Source of the DNA: Lachnospiraceae bacterium
GTDB lineage: Bacteria > Bacillota > Clostridia > Lachnospirales > Lachnospiraceae
Assembly: GCA_009774345.1 (NCBI GenBank)
Contig: VSNR01000064.1
Location: 1-21,938 of the forward strand
Length of the DNA: 21,938 nt
Reading direction: 5' to 3'
Shown piece by piece: positions 14,319 to 21,925 of the stretch (its first letter is position 1; each line of letters begins with the position of its first letter). The translations under genes were made by a program, and so were the position numbers. The notes below the pieces were generated by a model. That model had not been told where the DNA came from. It worked only from the letters and a program-made list of their open reading frames with translations, and did no database searches.

Positions 14319-14412
14319 AAGGTATCGTAGACTGCCGTGTGGTTCGGAAGCTTCAAGGATTTTTGAGCACATAGGTATCTGGAAAAGGATTCTCAGTAAA
14401 AGGAATAGTAAG

Positions 14413-15129
14413 ATGACAGAACAGGAATATATCAACGAACAAATCAAACTGAGCGCCCAGATTCAATTAGACAACACGGTCATTCTCCCGCAGGTTCATT
14501 CCGTGGTGGGGGTCGATCTGGCGTACTGGAAAGAAGAGGACGGACAGGAGTACGCCGTCTGCTGTATTGTGGTGATCGACTACTATACCAAAGCAGTACT
14601 TGAGTCGGTGAGCCATGCGGACATCATCAACGTACCATACATACCGGGATGTCTGGCTTTTCGGGAAATCCCACTCTTTCTGCAAGCATACCAAAAAGTC
14701 ACCGTCCTGCCGGATGTTCTCTTTTTTGACGGCAATGGCTATCTGCATCCAAGGCATACGGGGCTGGCAACACACGCGGGTATTCTGATACAGAAACCGA
14801 CAGTGGGGATCGCCAAAAGCTACCACCGGATTGCGGGGGCGGATTTTGTGATGCCAGCCAACGTGGAGCGGGCATACACCGATATTGAGATCAACGGTGA
14901 GTGCTATGGACGGGTTCTGCGCACCCACGTCAATGTCAAGCCTGTCTTTTTGTCCGTTGGCAATGCGGTTGACATAGAGACTGCGATGCAGATGACGAAC
15001 CATATGATCACAAAAGAGAGCCATGTGCCGGTTCCGACAAGGCTCGCTGATTTGATGACGCACGAAAAGCGCAAAGTAATGATTCAAAAAGAACTTATTG
15101 AAGAAAAGGCAGAATCCGCTCCACGATAA
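14413..15129 (+). CDS. nfi: Endonuclease V
   Basis: The 238-residue protein contains the family signatures in order: GVDLAY (Asp35), PYIPGCLAFREIP (Glu85), FFDGNGYLHPRHTGLATHAG (Asp106) and VGIAKS (Lys135). These correspond to the metal-binding D-E-D triad and the conserved lysine of endonuclease V. It nicks DNA one phosphodiester 3' of deoxyinosine and so starts repair of deaminated adenine; RNA cleavage at inosine is known for some members. ATG 14413 has a weak AAAAGGA 12 bases upstream. The last 35 bases overlap the 3' end of the convergent azlD gene. The C-terminal tail after residue ~215 is charged and specific to this lineage. Confidence 0.93.
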   Translation: MTEQEYINEQIKLSAQIQLDNTVILPQVHSVVGVDLAYWKEEDGQEYAVCCIVVIDYYTKAVLESVSHADIINVPYIPGCLAFREIPLFLQAYQKVTVLPDVLFFDGNGYLHPRHTGLATHAGILIQKPTVGIAKSYHRIAGADFVMPANVERAYTDIEINGECYGRVLRTHVNVKPVFLSVGNAVDIETAMQMTNHMITKESHVPVPTRLADLMTHEKRKVMIQKELIEEKAESAPR

Positions 15130-15412
15130 ACACTGCCGCGCAGGCAGCCAGCGCGACGACGAGCAGGCTTTTTCCCTTATATGCGGCGGCCACGGCAATA
15201 ACCAGCCCTGCAAGTGCCGAGTAAATGCTCGCAGTGGCGTGCAGGATTGCCGGAAACGTCATGGCGGCAAGGCAGGCATAGGGCACATAATATAGAAAAG
15301 ACTTGATATAATTGTTGGTAATCTCTTTTTTCGACAATGCCAGAGGCAGCATACGAATCAGGTAAGTCACCCCTGCCATGACGAAAATATATAGATAAAT
15401 ATTGTGTGTCAT
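15095..15412 (-). CDS. azlD: AzlD-family branched-chain amino-acid transport protein
   Basis: ATG 15412 is chosen because AAAGGAGAG stands 7-13 bases upstream and the azlC stop is two bases earlier; a longer frame exists inside azlC. The 105-residue protein has four hydrophobic segments beginning with IFVMAGVTYLIRMLPLAL, the typical AzlD opening with the R-x-LP motif. AzlD is the small subunit that works with AzlC to export branched-chain amino acids and analogues. It is cotranscribed with azlC. Its last 35 bases lie opposite the end of nfi. Confidence 0.9.
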   Translation of the reverse strand: MTHNIYLYIFVMAGVTYLIRMLPLALSKKEITNNYIKSFLYYVPYACLAAMTFPAILHATASIYSALAGLVIAVAAAYKGKSLLVVALAACAAVFIVERILPFLQ

Positions 15413-15413
15413 T

Positions 15414-16130
15414 TTAGATCTCTCCTTTGTTTTCTTCTTCATGAACCGGTTTCAGCCATGCGGCGATGCCTGCGATCACAACGGTCGTGATGATAATGAC
15501 AAAGCCCGACGAGACCTTGTTCAGTACCGGCAGGACAGAGAATAGAAAGCTCAGTCCCATAGCGGACAAAACGACTGTCAGAATCGTGCGGTTCTGCCTT
15601 GCTGGCGGAATAATGATAGCAAGAAACATACCATAGATCGCAACGCCTAGGGCGCTGATTACAAAAGAGGGCAGAAGCGTTCCAGAGACTGCGCCTGCCA
15701 AAGTACCCAGCACCCAGCCGGGAACGGCGACGCTGGTGATGCCATAGTGGTAAGCTGGTTTCAGCGTGCCGTCAAGGCTTGCATCGAGTGCAAAGATTTC
15801 ATCCGTCACGCTGTAAGCCATGAGATAGCGGTGCATGTTCGGCGCAGAGCGGTCCAGCTTCTGCGCGAGGGAAAACGACATCAGACAGTAGCGCAGATTG
15901 ATGACCAGCTGGGTCAGTGCAAGTTCAATGTAAGTGCCGCCTGCGGCGATAATGCCAAGTCCTGAGAATTGTCCGGCGGAGGTGACATTTGTGAGTGAGA
16001 TCAATATTGCCTGCAAGATGCCAAGTCCCTTGGTGACAGCTTCCATGCCAAATGCAAAGGACACGGCAAAGTAGCCTAATGCGACGGCAACGCCATCATG
16101 CAGTCCATTTTGATAATCTTTTGTTTTCAA
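15414..16130 (-). CDS. azlC: AzlC-family branched-chain amino-acid permease
   Basis: I place the start at TTG 16130 (GAGG 8 bases upstream); this gives 238 residues, the usual AzlC length. A longer frame up to 16289 would run through the radical SAM gene and is not protein-like. Features are GVAVALGYFAVSFAFGMEAV near the N-terminus, TSAGQFSG, an NLRYCLMS segment followed by AYSVTDEIFAL, and about seven membrane helices. The protein exports valine, isoleucine, leucine or toxic analogues together with AzlD. It is divergent from the radical SAM gene, and the short 79-base gap must hold both promoters. Confidence 0.9.
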   Translation of the reverse strand: MKTKDYQNGLHDGVAVALGYFAVSFAFGMEAVTKGLGILQAILISLTNVTSAGQFSGLGIIAAGGTYIELALTQLVINLRYCLMSFSLAQKLDRSAPNMHRYLMAYSVTDEIFALDASLDGTLKPAYHYGITSVAVPGWVLGTLAGAVSGTLLPSFVISALGVAIYGMFLAIIIPPARQNRTILTVVLSAMGLSFLFSVLPVLNKVSSGFVIIITTVVIAGIAAWLKPVHEEENKGEI

Positions 16131-16209
16131 GAGCGTATCCTCGATTCTAAAAATGATATAGAAATATACTATCACTTTACGAAAAAAATAGCAAGGAGGC
16201 GTTTTTTCG

Positions 16210-17073
16210 ATGCATTTTGTTGACGCGAAGGGCATTTTGTCTGCAAAGAACGGAATGAATTTGTACAGAGGATGCACCCATGGCTGCATTTATTGTGACA
16301 GCAGGAGTCACTGTTATGGTTTTACACATGATTTCGAGGATATCGAAGTCAAGCAGAATGCGCCGGCGCTGCTCGAGAAGGCACTGCGTGCCAAACGCAA
16401 AAAGTGCATGATTGGGACGGGGGCAATGTGCGACCCGTATATGCACTGTGAGGAGACATTAAAGCTCACCAGAAAATGTCTGGAAATCATTGAAGCCTAT
16501 GAGTTTGGTGTGACGATTCAGACCAAATCAGACCGGATTCTTAGAGATCTTGATTTGCTTGAGCGCATTCACAAAAAGGCAAAGTGTGTTGTCCAGATGA
16601 CATTGACGACCTATGATGAGGAACTTTGCAAAATCATAGAGCCGCATGTATGCACGACAAAGGAGCGCGTGAAAGCCTTGCAGATCTTTCATGAGCATCA
16701 GATTCCGACGGTCGTCTGGCTGTCGCCCATTCTTCCTTTTATCAATGACACGCGGGAAAATATCGAGGGGATTTTATCGTATTGTATACAGGCGAACGTA
16801 TATGGCGTGATCTGCTTTGGCATGGGGATGACGCTGCGGGACGGCGACCGGGAATATTTCTATGCGGCGTTAGACCGGCATTTTCCGGGATTAACGGAGC
16901 GGTATCGAAAAAGATATGGACACGCCTATGAACTGCCGAGTGACCACAGCCGGGAGCTGATGACACTGTTTCATGACACCTGTGAGCGAAACGGCATTGT
17001 GCATGATGTGGGTGCCTGCTTTGCCTATTTGCAGGAGTTCCCGCAAAAATATGAGCAGCTGCGGTTTATTTGA
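16210..17073 (+). CDS. Radical SAM protein, SPL (spore photoproduct lyase-like) family
   Basis: ATG 16210 follows AAGGAGG (10-base spacing). The 287-residue protein carries the cluster motif C22-THG-C26-IY-C29 in NLYRGCTHGCIYCD. This is followed by a GAMCDPYMHCE segment, a QTKSDRILRDLDLL stretch and VVQMTLTTYDEE, which match the SplB-related radical SAM group (COG1533 type). Spore photoproduct lyase itself is longer. Proteins of this group are common in Firmicutes and their substrates are mostly unknown; a DNA or cofactor modification role is possible but not shown. It is divergent from azlCD and its 3' end overlaps by 8 bases with a convergent small frame. Confidence 0.88.
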   Translation: MHFVDAKGILSAKNGMNLYRGCTHGCIYCDSRSHCYGFTHDFEDIEVKQNAPALLEKALRAKRKKCMIGTGAMCDPYMHCEETLKLTRKCLEIIEAYEFGVTIQTKSDRILRDLDLLERIHKKAKCVVQMTLTTYDEELCKIIEPHVCTTKERVKALQIFHEHQIPTVVWLSPILPFINDTRENIEGILSYCIQANVYGVICFGMGMTLRDGDREYFYAALDRHFPGLTERYRKRYGHAYELPSDHSRELMTLFHDTCERNGIVHDVGACFAYLQEFPQKYEQLRFI

Positions 17074-17296
17074 AGAGAGAGAGCTGCCACAAACGGCACA
17101 TGCTCGCGCCGTCGTCACAGTGCATAATGATCCAGCCAAAGTCCTTTGGAAATAGATAAAAATCCTCCATATAGCATGGATAATCCAGCAGAACCGTTTT
17201 GATTGCCGCCAAAGTCCCCTCATACACCCAGCCGCCGTCAATGATCAGGAATTGTAGGAAAATAATTTTGTAAAGCTGGAAATGCTCTAGTTGCAT
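17066..17296 (-). CDS. Small unrecognised protein or gene remnant
   Basis: The 76-codon minus-strand frame has a protein-like core, IIDGGWVYEGTLAAIKTVLL followed by YPCYMEDFYLFPKDFGWIIM. Its codon use has G/C-ending codons like the neighbouring genes. The first ~17 codons are AT-rich and no good ribosome site precedes ATG 17296, so the real gene may have lost its beginning. The stop overlaps the radical SAM gene end by 8 bases. I do not recognise a family. Confidence 0.4.
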   Translation of the reverse strand: MQLEHFQLYKIIFLQFLIIDGGWVYEGTLAAIKTVLLDYPCYMEDFYLFPKDFGWIIMHCDDGASMCRLWQLSLFK

Positions 17297-17303
17297 CTTA
17301 GTC

Positions 17304-17332
17304 TTTACACTTTTTAGAGAATTGGATATAAT
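17304..17332 (+). promoter_or_regulatory. Promoter of the GH2 gene
   Basis: TTTACA (17304-17309), a 17-base spacer and a perfect TATAAT (17327-17332), about 105 bases before the start codon. The leader between contains an imperfect palindrome at 17394-17418. Confidence 0.7.
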
Positions 17333-17393
17333 GATAACAGAAACGAGAATAGTTCCTACAATCAGCGGTGTGAGCGCGGGTATATTGATTCAG

Positions 17394-17418
17394 TAGAGCA
17401 TTTTTCAAACACGCTCTA
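17394..17418. repeat. Imperfect palindrome in the GH2 leader
   Basis: TAGAGC (17394-17399) pairs with GCTCTA (17413-17418) around a 13-base centre. TAGAGCATTT here is also an exact inverted copy of AAATGCTCTA at 17280-17289, on the other side of the promoter. TAGAGCATTTT occurs again at 517-527. It may be an operator or a small dispersed repeat. Confidence 0.4.
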
Positions 17419-17437
17419 AGACAGCATGGGGGATTAT

Positions 17438-19249
17438 ATGAAAATCAGGGAAATCATGGAAACACTTCAATTAAATAAACTATTAGATAAAGGTGACAGA
17501 ACGTACAACCAGCTCCTGACACCGTGGGGAGAACAGATTGACAGCGAACAGAGAGAGGTGGTGCTGACAGAATATCCAAGACCACAGCTTGCAAGGAAGA
17601 ACCATATCATCCTGAATGGCATCTGGAAGTACGCATTCACAAGCGACGATGACCAGCCTGTGATCTGGGACGGCGACATTCGCGTGCCATTCTCGCCGGA
17701 GACGTATCTGTCAGGGGTGCAGCGCCAGCTCAAACCAGAGGAGTATCTATGGTATGAGCGCAAACTCATGATTGACAGGATACCAACAGGGAAGCGGCTG
17801 TTATTGAATTTTGGCGCCTGCGATGAGCGGTGCCGTGTCTATGTCAACCATACACTCGCAGGAACGCATTCCGGCGGCTATCAGGCGTTTACCATAGATA
17901 TCACCGATTTTATTGAGGTCGGAAAGAATACGCTGCGCATTTGTGTGCAGGACAAAAGTGACACCTCGTATCATGGCAGGGGAAAACAGATGCTCAAAAA
18001 CGGCGGAATGTTCTACACGGCACAGAGCGGTTTGTGGCAGACTGTGTGGTGCGAGTGGGTGCCTGAGACTTATATACAGGAGCTTCGCATCACACCGGAT
18101 TACGACAGGGACTGTGCAGTGGTTGAAATCACTTCCAACAAATATATGGAGAACCGCGAGGGAGCAGGCTTGGATGCAGTTTCCTGCAAAATTTTGTTAT
18201 TTGACCAAAATCAGGTTGTGCAGGAGCAAAAGATTTCTGTTCTGCCTGAAGATAAGACCATCCTGCAAATCAATATTCAGGACAAAAAAAGCTGGTCGCC
18301 AGAGCATCCTTTTTTGTATGAGATTCGCATCGTGTACGGAGAGGATATGGTGGAGAGCTATTTTGGCATGCGCCTTTTTACCGCAGAGCCAGACAGCAAT
18401 GGTGTTCCGAGACTGTGCCTCAACCACCTGCCCTATTTTCAGAAGGGAATCTTAGACCAAGGCTATTATCCCGAAAGCCTCCTGACCCCCATGAGCGATG
18501 AGGCGATGATCTACGATATCGAGACTGCCAAGGCAAAGGGCTTTAACATGATACGAAAACACTGCAAAATAGAACCGATGCGCTGGTATTATCATTGCGA
18601 CAGACTGGGAATGCTCGTCTGGCAGGACATGATCAACGGCGGGACGACCTACAATCTGGTCAAGACCTGCTATATTCCAACGGTGCTGTTCCCGCTCCGC
18701 CATAAACGGGACAATGATTACAGCTACACTTCGAGGGCGGACAGGGCTGGCAGGGAAGAGTGGAAAAAAGAATGTATCGAGACAGTACGGCAGCTCTACA
18801 ACTGCGTTTCAATCTGTACGTGGGTGCTCTTCAATGAGGGCTGGGGGCAGTTTGACGCGAAGGAAAATACGGATATGGTGCGTGCGGTGGACAGCACGCG
18901 CATCATTGACGCACACAGCGGATGGTTTGATCAGGACGCGGGCGATCTAAAGAGTGAGCATATTTATTTCTTTGAGCTTGTGGCCAAGAAGAGCAAAAAG
19001 CCCTATGTCATATCAGAGTTTGGCGGGATTTCCCATGCAGTGCCCGGGCATATCTACTCAGACCGATATTTTGGATATGGCAGCCAAGGAGATCTGGAAG
19101 CGTTGAAAGCCGCGTATGACGAGCTTGACAGGAGGGTTCAGGAGCTGAAAAAAGAAGGGCTGTGTGCATCCGTCTACACACAGCTGTCGGATATAGAAGA
19201 GGAGACCAACGGCATTATGACGTATGACCGCAGAGTGCTCAAGCTGTAA
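17438..19249 (+). CDS. Glycoside hydrolase family 2 protein
   Basis: I prefer ATG 17438 (GGGGGA just upstream) to ATG 17426, which has no ribosome site. The 603-residue protein has no signal peptide and is probably cytoplasmic. A jelly-roll sugar-binding domain occupies about 40-200 (LNGIWKYAF, YERKLMI), an Ig-like domain about 205-310, and the TIM barrel the rest. Acid/base Glu467 lies in FNEGWGQ and nucleophile Glu527 in ISEFGG. KHCKIEPMRWYYHCDRLGML is the usual GH2 segment before the catalytic site. The N-x-K carboxylate motif of beta-glucuronidases is not seen near the C-terminus, so a beta-galactosidase- or mannosidase-like activity on an imported oligosaccharide is more likely. The neighbouring uronate genes suggest a pectin- or xylan-type source. 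Confidence 0.9.
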   Translation: MKIREIMETLQLNKLLDKGDRTYNQLLTPWGEQIDSEQREVVLTEYPRPQLARKNHIILNGIWKYAFTSDDDQPVIWDGDIRVPFSPETYLSGVQRQLKPEEYLWYERKLMIDRIPTGKRLLLNFGACDERCRVYVNHTLAGTHSGGYQAFTIDITDFIEVGKNTLRICVQDKSDTSYHGRGKQMLKNGGMFYTAQSGLWQTVWCEWVPETYIQELRITPDYDRDCAVVEITSNKYMENREGAGLDAVSCKILLFDQNQVVQEQKISVLPEDKTILQINIQDKKSWSPEHPFLYEIRIVYGEDMVESYFGMRLFTAEPDSNGVPRLCLNHLPYFQKGILDQGYYPESLLTPMSDEAMIYDIETAKAKGFNMIRKHCKIEPMRWYYHCDRLGMLVWQDMINGGTTYNLVKTCYIPTVLFPLRHKRDNDYSYTSRADRAGREEWKKECIETVRQLYNCVSICTWVLFNEGWGQFDAKENTDMVRAVDSTRIIDAHSGWFDQDAGDLKSEHIYFFELVAKKSKKPYVISEFGGISHAVPGHIYSDRYFGYGSQGDLEALKAAYDELDRRVQELKKEGLCASVYTQLSDIEEETNGIMTYDRRVLKL

Positions 19250-19258
19250 AAATAAGCC

Positions 19259-19286
19259 CCATGCAGCGTTTTTGCCGCATGGGGTC
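19259..19286. terminator. Bidirectional terminator between GH2 and uxaC
   Basis: CCCCATGCAGC (19259-19269) and GCCGCATGGGG (19276-19286) form a 10-bp GC-rich stem with one mismatch. A T-rich run follows on the plus strand (TCTTCTTAT), and AAAAATAAG before it reads CTTATTTTT on the minus strand. It sits between two convergent stop codons at 19249 and 19290. Confidence 0.85.
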
Positions 19287-19289
19287 TTC

Positions 19290-20705
19290 TTATATAGTTT
19301 TCAGATCAAATCCAAAATAACGCACTGCATTATTATATGAAATCCCCTTTACGATCTCCTCAAGAATTTCCATGTCAGCCGGAAACTCTCCATTCTCAAC
19401 CCAGTTTCCAATCAGATTGCACAGGATACGCCTGAAATACTCATGTCTGGTGTAGGAGAGAAAACTTCTCGAATCTGTCAGCATGCCCACGAAGCCGGAG
19501 AGATTTCCAAGATTTGCAAGCGAGACCATCTGGTCCTGCATGCCTGTCTTGTGATCGTTGAACCACCATGCACTGCCCTGCTGGATTTTGGCGCATGCCG
19601 AGGCGTCCTGAAAGCAGCCAAGGATTGTCCCCAGCGCCTGATTGTCATTAGGATTGAGACTGTAGAGGATGGTTTTTGGCAGTTCGTTCGTCTTGTTGAG
19701 CGCATCGAGGAAATCAGCAAGCTCGGCGGACGGGGCATAATTGTTGATGCAGTCATATCCTGTGTCGGCGCCCAGCTGTGCATAGCGCAGCGTGTTGTTG
19801 TCCCGCTTGCAGCCATAGTGGAGCTGCATCACCCAGTTTCGGCGGTGGTATTCCCTGCCGGCATACAGCATAAACGCCGTTTTGAACTGTAGCGCCTCAA
19901 GCCGTGTGACTTCCATGCCATTCAATCTCTTTGCAAAGATGGCTTCAATCTCCTCGTCAGAGGCAGGACAGTACATGACGTACTCAAGACCGTGGTCAGA
20001 CACACAGCAGCCTGCGGAAGCAAAAAAGTCAAGCCGACGGCACAGCGCTTCTTTTAAGTCCGCAAAAGACTGGATATTTTTCCCGCTCACCGCGGCAAGC
20101 TTTGCCAGATAGTCCAGATAATCAGGCTTTTCGATATTCATTGCCCTGTCGGGTCTCCATGCAGGGAGCACCTTTACATCAAACGTGTCATCAGACGCTA
20201 TTTTTTGATGGTATTCAAGGGAGTCCGCAGGGTCGTCTGTCGTGCACAGCAGGGTGACATTGGAGCGCTTGATCAGACCGCGCGCGCGCATACCATCCTC
20301 TCTGAGCTTTGCATTGCAGAGCGTCCATACTTCCCCGGCGGTGTTCTTGTTGAGCGTGCCCGTGTAGCCAAAATACCGCTGTAGTTCCAGATGTGTCCAG
20401 TGGTATAGCGGGTTGCCGATCGCTTTGCCCACACAGGCAGCCCATTGATAAAATTTTTCCTGATCGGAGGCATCGCCGGTGATAAATGCCTCCTCCACAC
20501 CGCAGGAGCGCATAAAGCGCCATTTGTAGTGGTCGCCGCCAAGCCATACCTGTGTGATGTTGTCAAATCTGTGGTTGTCTGCGATTTGGGCGGGACTGAT
20601 ATGACAGTGATAGTCCAAGATGGGGGCTTTTTCGGCATATTTGTGAAAAAGTTCACTGGCTGTCTTGGTCTGGAGCAAAAAGTCCTGATCCATAAAAGCT
20701 TTCAT
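19290..20705 (-). CDS. uxaC: Uronate (glucuronate/galacturonate) isomerase
   Basis: ATG 20705 follows GAGGAGG. The 471-residue protein is full length for UxaC, with the metal-binding HCH pair in DYHCHISP (His33, His35). It also has QVWLGGDHYKWRFMR, LLCTTDDPADSLEYH, a SLNPNDNQALG segment, AWWFNDHKTGM and the end segment FVGMLTDSRSFLSYTRHEYF. It interconverts D-glucuronate with D-fructuronate and D-galacturonate with D-tagaturonate in the cytoplasm, the first step of hexuronate catabolism. It lies 19 bases downstream of the LacI-family gene on the same strand and is presumably cotranscribed with it. The other enzymes of the pathway (UxaB/UxuB, UxaA/UxuA) are not in the window. Confidence 0.96.
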   Translation of the reverse strand: MKAFMDQDFLLQTKTASELFHKYAEKAPILDYHCHISPAQIADNHRFDNITQVWLGGDHYKWRFMRSCGVEEAFITGDASDQEKFYQWAACVGKAIGNPLYHWTHLELQRYFGYTGTLNKNTAGEVWTLCNAKLREDGMRARGLIKRSNVTLLCTTDDPADSLEYHQKIASDDTFDVKVLPAWRPDRAMNIEKPDYLDYLAKLAAVSGKNIQSFADLKEALCRRLDFFASAGCCVSDHGLEYVMYCPASDEEIEAIFAKRLNGMEVTRLEALQFKTAFMLYAGREYHRRNWVMQLHYGCKRDNNTLRYAQLGADTGYDCINNYAPSAELADFLDALNKTNELPKTILYSLNPNDNQALGTILGCFQDASACAKIQQGSAWWFNDHKTGMQDQMVSLANLGNLSGFVGMLTDSRSFLSYTRHEYFRRILCNLIGNWVENGEFPADMEILEEIVKGISYNNAVRYFGFDLKTI

Positions 20706-20724
20706 AATTTTCCTCCTCGTATTG

Positions 20725-21747
20725 TTAAAAAGTAGTTCCTTTATTAAAAGTCGTTCCTCTAATGACCAGCTCCCCGGAGAAGATGACCTTCTGGGGCATT
20801 TCCCTGTCGTTCAGGATGCCGATCAATGTACTGACAATATGGTGGCAGAGGGATTCCAGACGATTGTCAATCGTTGTGAGCTCTGGCTCGCAGCAGGTAC
20901 TGAGGATGGAGTTATTGTACCCTATGACAGATAATTCATTCGGGATGGACAGGCCTTTTTTGTGGGCATATTTGACGGCGCCTATGGCAAGGTTGTCGTC
21001 GGCAGCCAGAACAGCCCGGTACTTGACGGCGGGGTCCATCGCTGACAGGAAATCTGCAATGGATGGCAGATCTGCATGATTTCCGGGGAAATACTGCATA
21101 TATTCTGTCCGCAGCGGAAGTCCCTTCTGCGTCAGGGCGCTCTGGTAGCCGGAGCGTTTCCGCAGCGCGGAGTGGGTTTTAGAGTCATATAAAAAAAGAA
21201 TATCTTCGATACCGCTCTCGATTAGAAACGTGGCGGCCTGCAAGGCGGACTTAAAATCGTCGCAGAGCGCGCAGTAAACGTTGTCAAAATCAAAATCACC
21301 ATTTAATAAAAGAACCGGAATTTCCTTGGCTGCCTCGCGGATGTAATCGTTTTCAGCGTCATTGTCCGCGATGAAGGCAGAGCCTACAAGTATCACACTG
21401 TCCACCTTTTTGTTGACAAGGAGATTCAGGTATTTTTGTTTGTCCTCAAGCCCGTATCCAGTGCAGCACAGGATACAGTTGTAGTTGTTCTGCCTCAGCT
21501 CCCGCTCGATATGATAGACTGCGTTTGCCTGATACAGATCAGAAGAGTCGGCACACAGGATGCCGATCGTATTCATGGAGTTTAAGCCCAGCCCCCTTGC
21601 AAAGGCGTTGGGGGTGTAGCCGCATGCCTCTATGACAGAGAGTACTTTCTGGCGCGTCTGGGCGCTCACATTGCTGGCGCCGTTGAGCACGCGCGATACC
21701 GTCGCGATGGATACACCTGCTTTTTCAGAAATATCATATATGGTCAT
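20725..21747 (-). CDS. LacI-family transcriptional repressor
   Basis: ATG 21747 follows AAAGGAG. The 340-residue protein opens with the LacI helix-turn-helix (YDISEKAGVSIATVSRVLNG) and hinge helix (YTPNAFARGLGL). A periplasmic-binding-protein fold follows, with ILCADSSDLY, VDSVILVGSAF, RAVLAADDNLAIGAVKYA and LSVIGYNNSILSTCCEPELT. It should bind a palindromic operator and respond to a sugar, probably a uronate intermediate given the adjoining uxaC; that ligand is inference. The very end, RGTTFNKGTTF, is a tandem duplication of the usual RGTTF-like terminus. It is encoded upstream of uxaC in the same operon, and the likely divergent operon starts at 21919. Confidence 0.93.
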   Translation of the reverse strand: MTIYDISEKAGVSIATVSRVLNGASNVSAQTRQKVLSVIEACGYTPNAFARGLGLNSMNTIGILCADSSDLYQANAVYHIERELRQNNYNCILCCTGYGLEDKQKYLNLLVNKKVDSVILVGSAFIADNDAENDYIREAAKEIPVLLLNGDFDFDNVYCALCDDFKSALQAATFLIESGIEDILFLYDSKTHSALRKRSGYQSALTQKGLPLRTEYMQYFPGNHADLPSIADFLSAMDPAVKYRAVLAADDNLAIGAVKYAHKKGLSIPNELSVIGYNNSILSTCCEPELTTIDNRLESLCHHIVSTLIGILNDREMPQKVIFSGELVIRGTTFNKGTTF

Positions 21748-21810
21748 GAGAGGCTCCTTTCCGGCAGCGTCGAAAATGTAACAGGATATGAAAGTGCTAC
21801 CATTAGCTCT

Positions 21811-21839
21811 AGTTTACTATGAAGACAGAGGGAAATCAA
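21811..21839 (-). promoter_or_regulatory. Promoter of lacI-uxaC
   Basis: On the minus strand TTGATT (21834-21839), 17 bases, then TAAACT (21811-21816), about 64 bases ahead of the start codon. It is a reasonable sigma-A match. Confidence 0.6.
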
Positions 21840-21845
21840 GTTATT

Positions 21846-21867
21846 TTGCATATAAATTGCATATAAA
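21846..21867. repeat. Two exact 11-bp tandem repeats between the divergent promoters
   Basis: TTGCATATAAA occurs at 21846-21856 and again, without a gap, at 21857-21867. It lies upstream of the -35 box at 21884 and just behind the lacI promoter. A second regulator site or an UP-like AT-rich element is possible. Confidence 0.45.
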
Positions 21868-21883
21868 AAAAGAATTTAGCCTA

Positions 21884-21912
21884 TTGAATCTCAAGAATTG
21901 TTAAGATATAGT
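21884..21912 (+). promoter_or_regulatory. Divergent promoter leading out of the window
   Basis: TTGAAT (21884-21889), 17 bases, TATAGT (21907-21912). The start site would be near 21919, inside the palindrome at 21912-21925. The gene it serves lies beyond 21938. Confidence 0.6.
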
Positions 21913-21925
21913 GTAAGTACTTACA
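21912..21925. promoter_or_regulatory. Candidate LacI-family operator
   Basis: TGTAAGTACTTACA is a perfect 14-bp palindrome overlapping the end of the divergent -10 box and the predicted start site, where a bound repressor would block initiation. LacI-family sites usually have a central CG; this one has a central TA-type centre (GTAC), so the assignment is plausible rather than certain. Confidence 0.6.

Noticed and set aside
14467..15213. 248-codon minus-strand open frame
   Set aside because: Antisense to endonuclease V, with no recognisable domain; the plus-strand frame carries all catalytic residues.
16131..16289. Upstream extension of the azlC frame to 16289
   Set aside because: The extension runs through the radical SAM start and its ribosome site and is not membrane-protein-like; TTG 16130 gives the normal family length.
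17438..19249. Naming the GH2 enzyme beta-glucuronidase because uxaC is adjacent
   Set aside because: The N-x-K motif that recognises the glucuronate carboxylate is not visible near the C-terminus; only GH2 family membership is supported.
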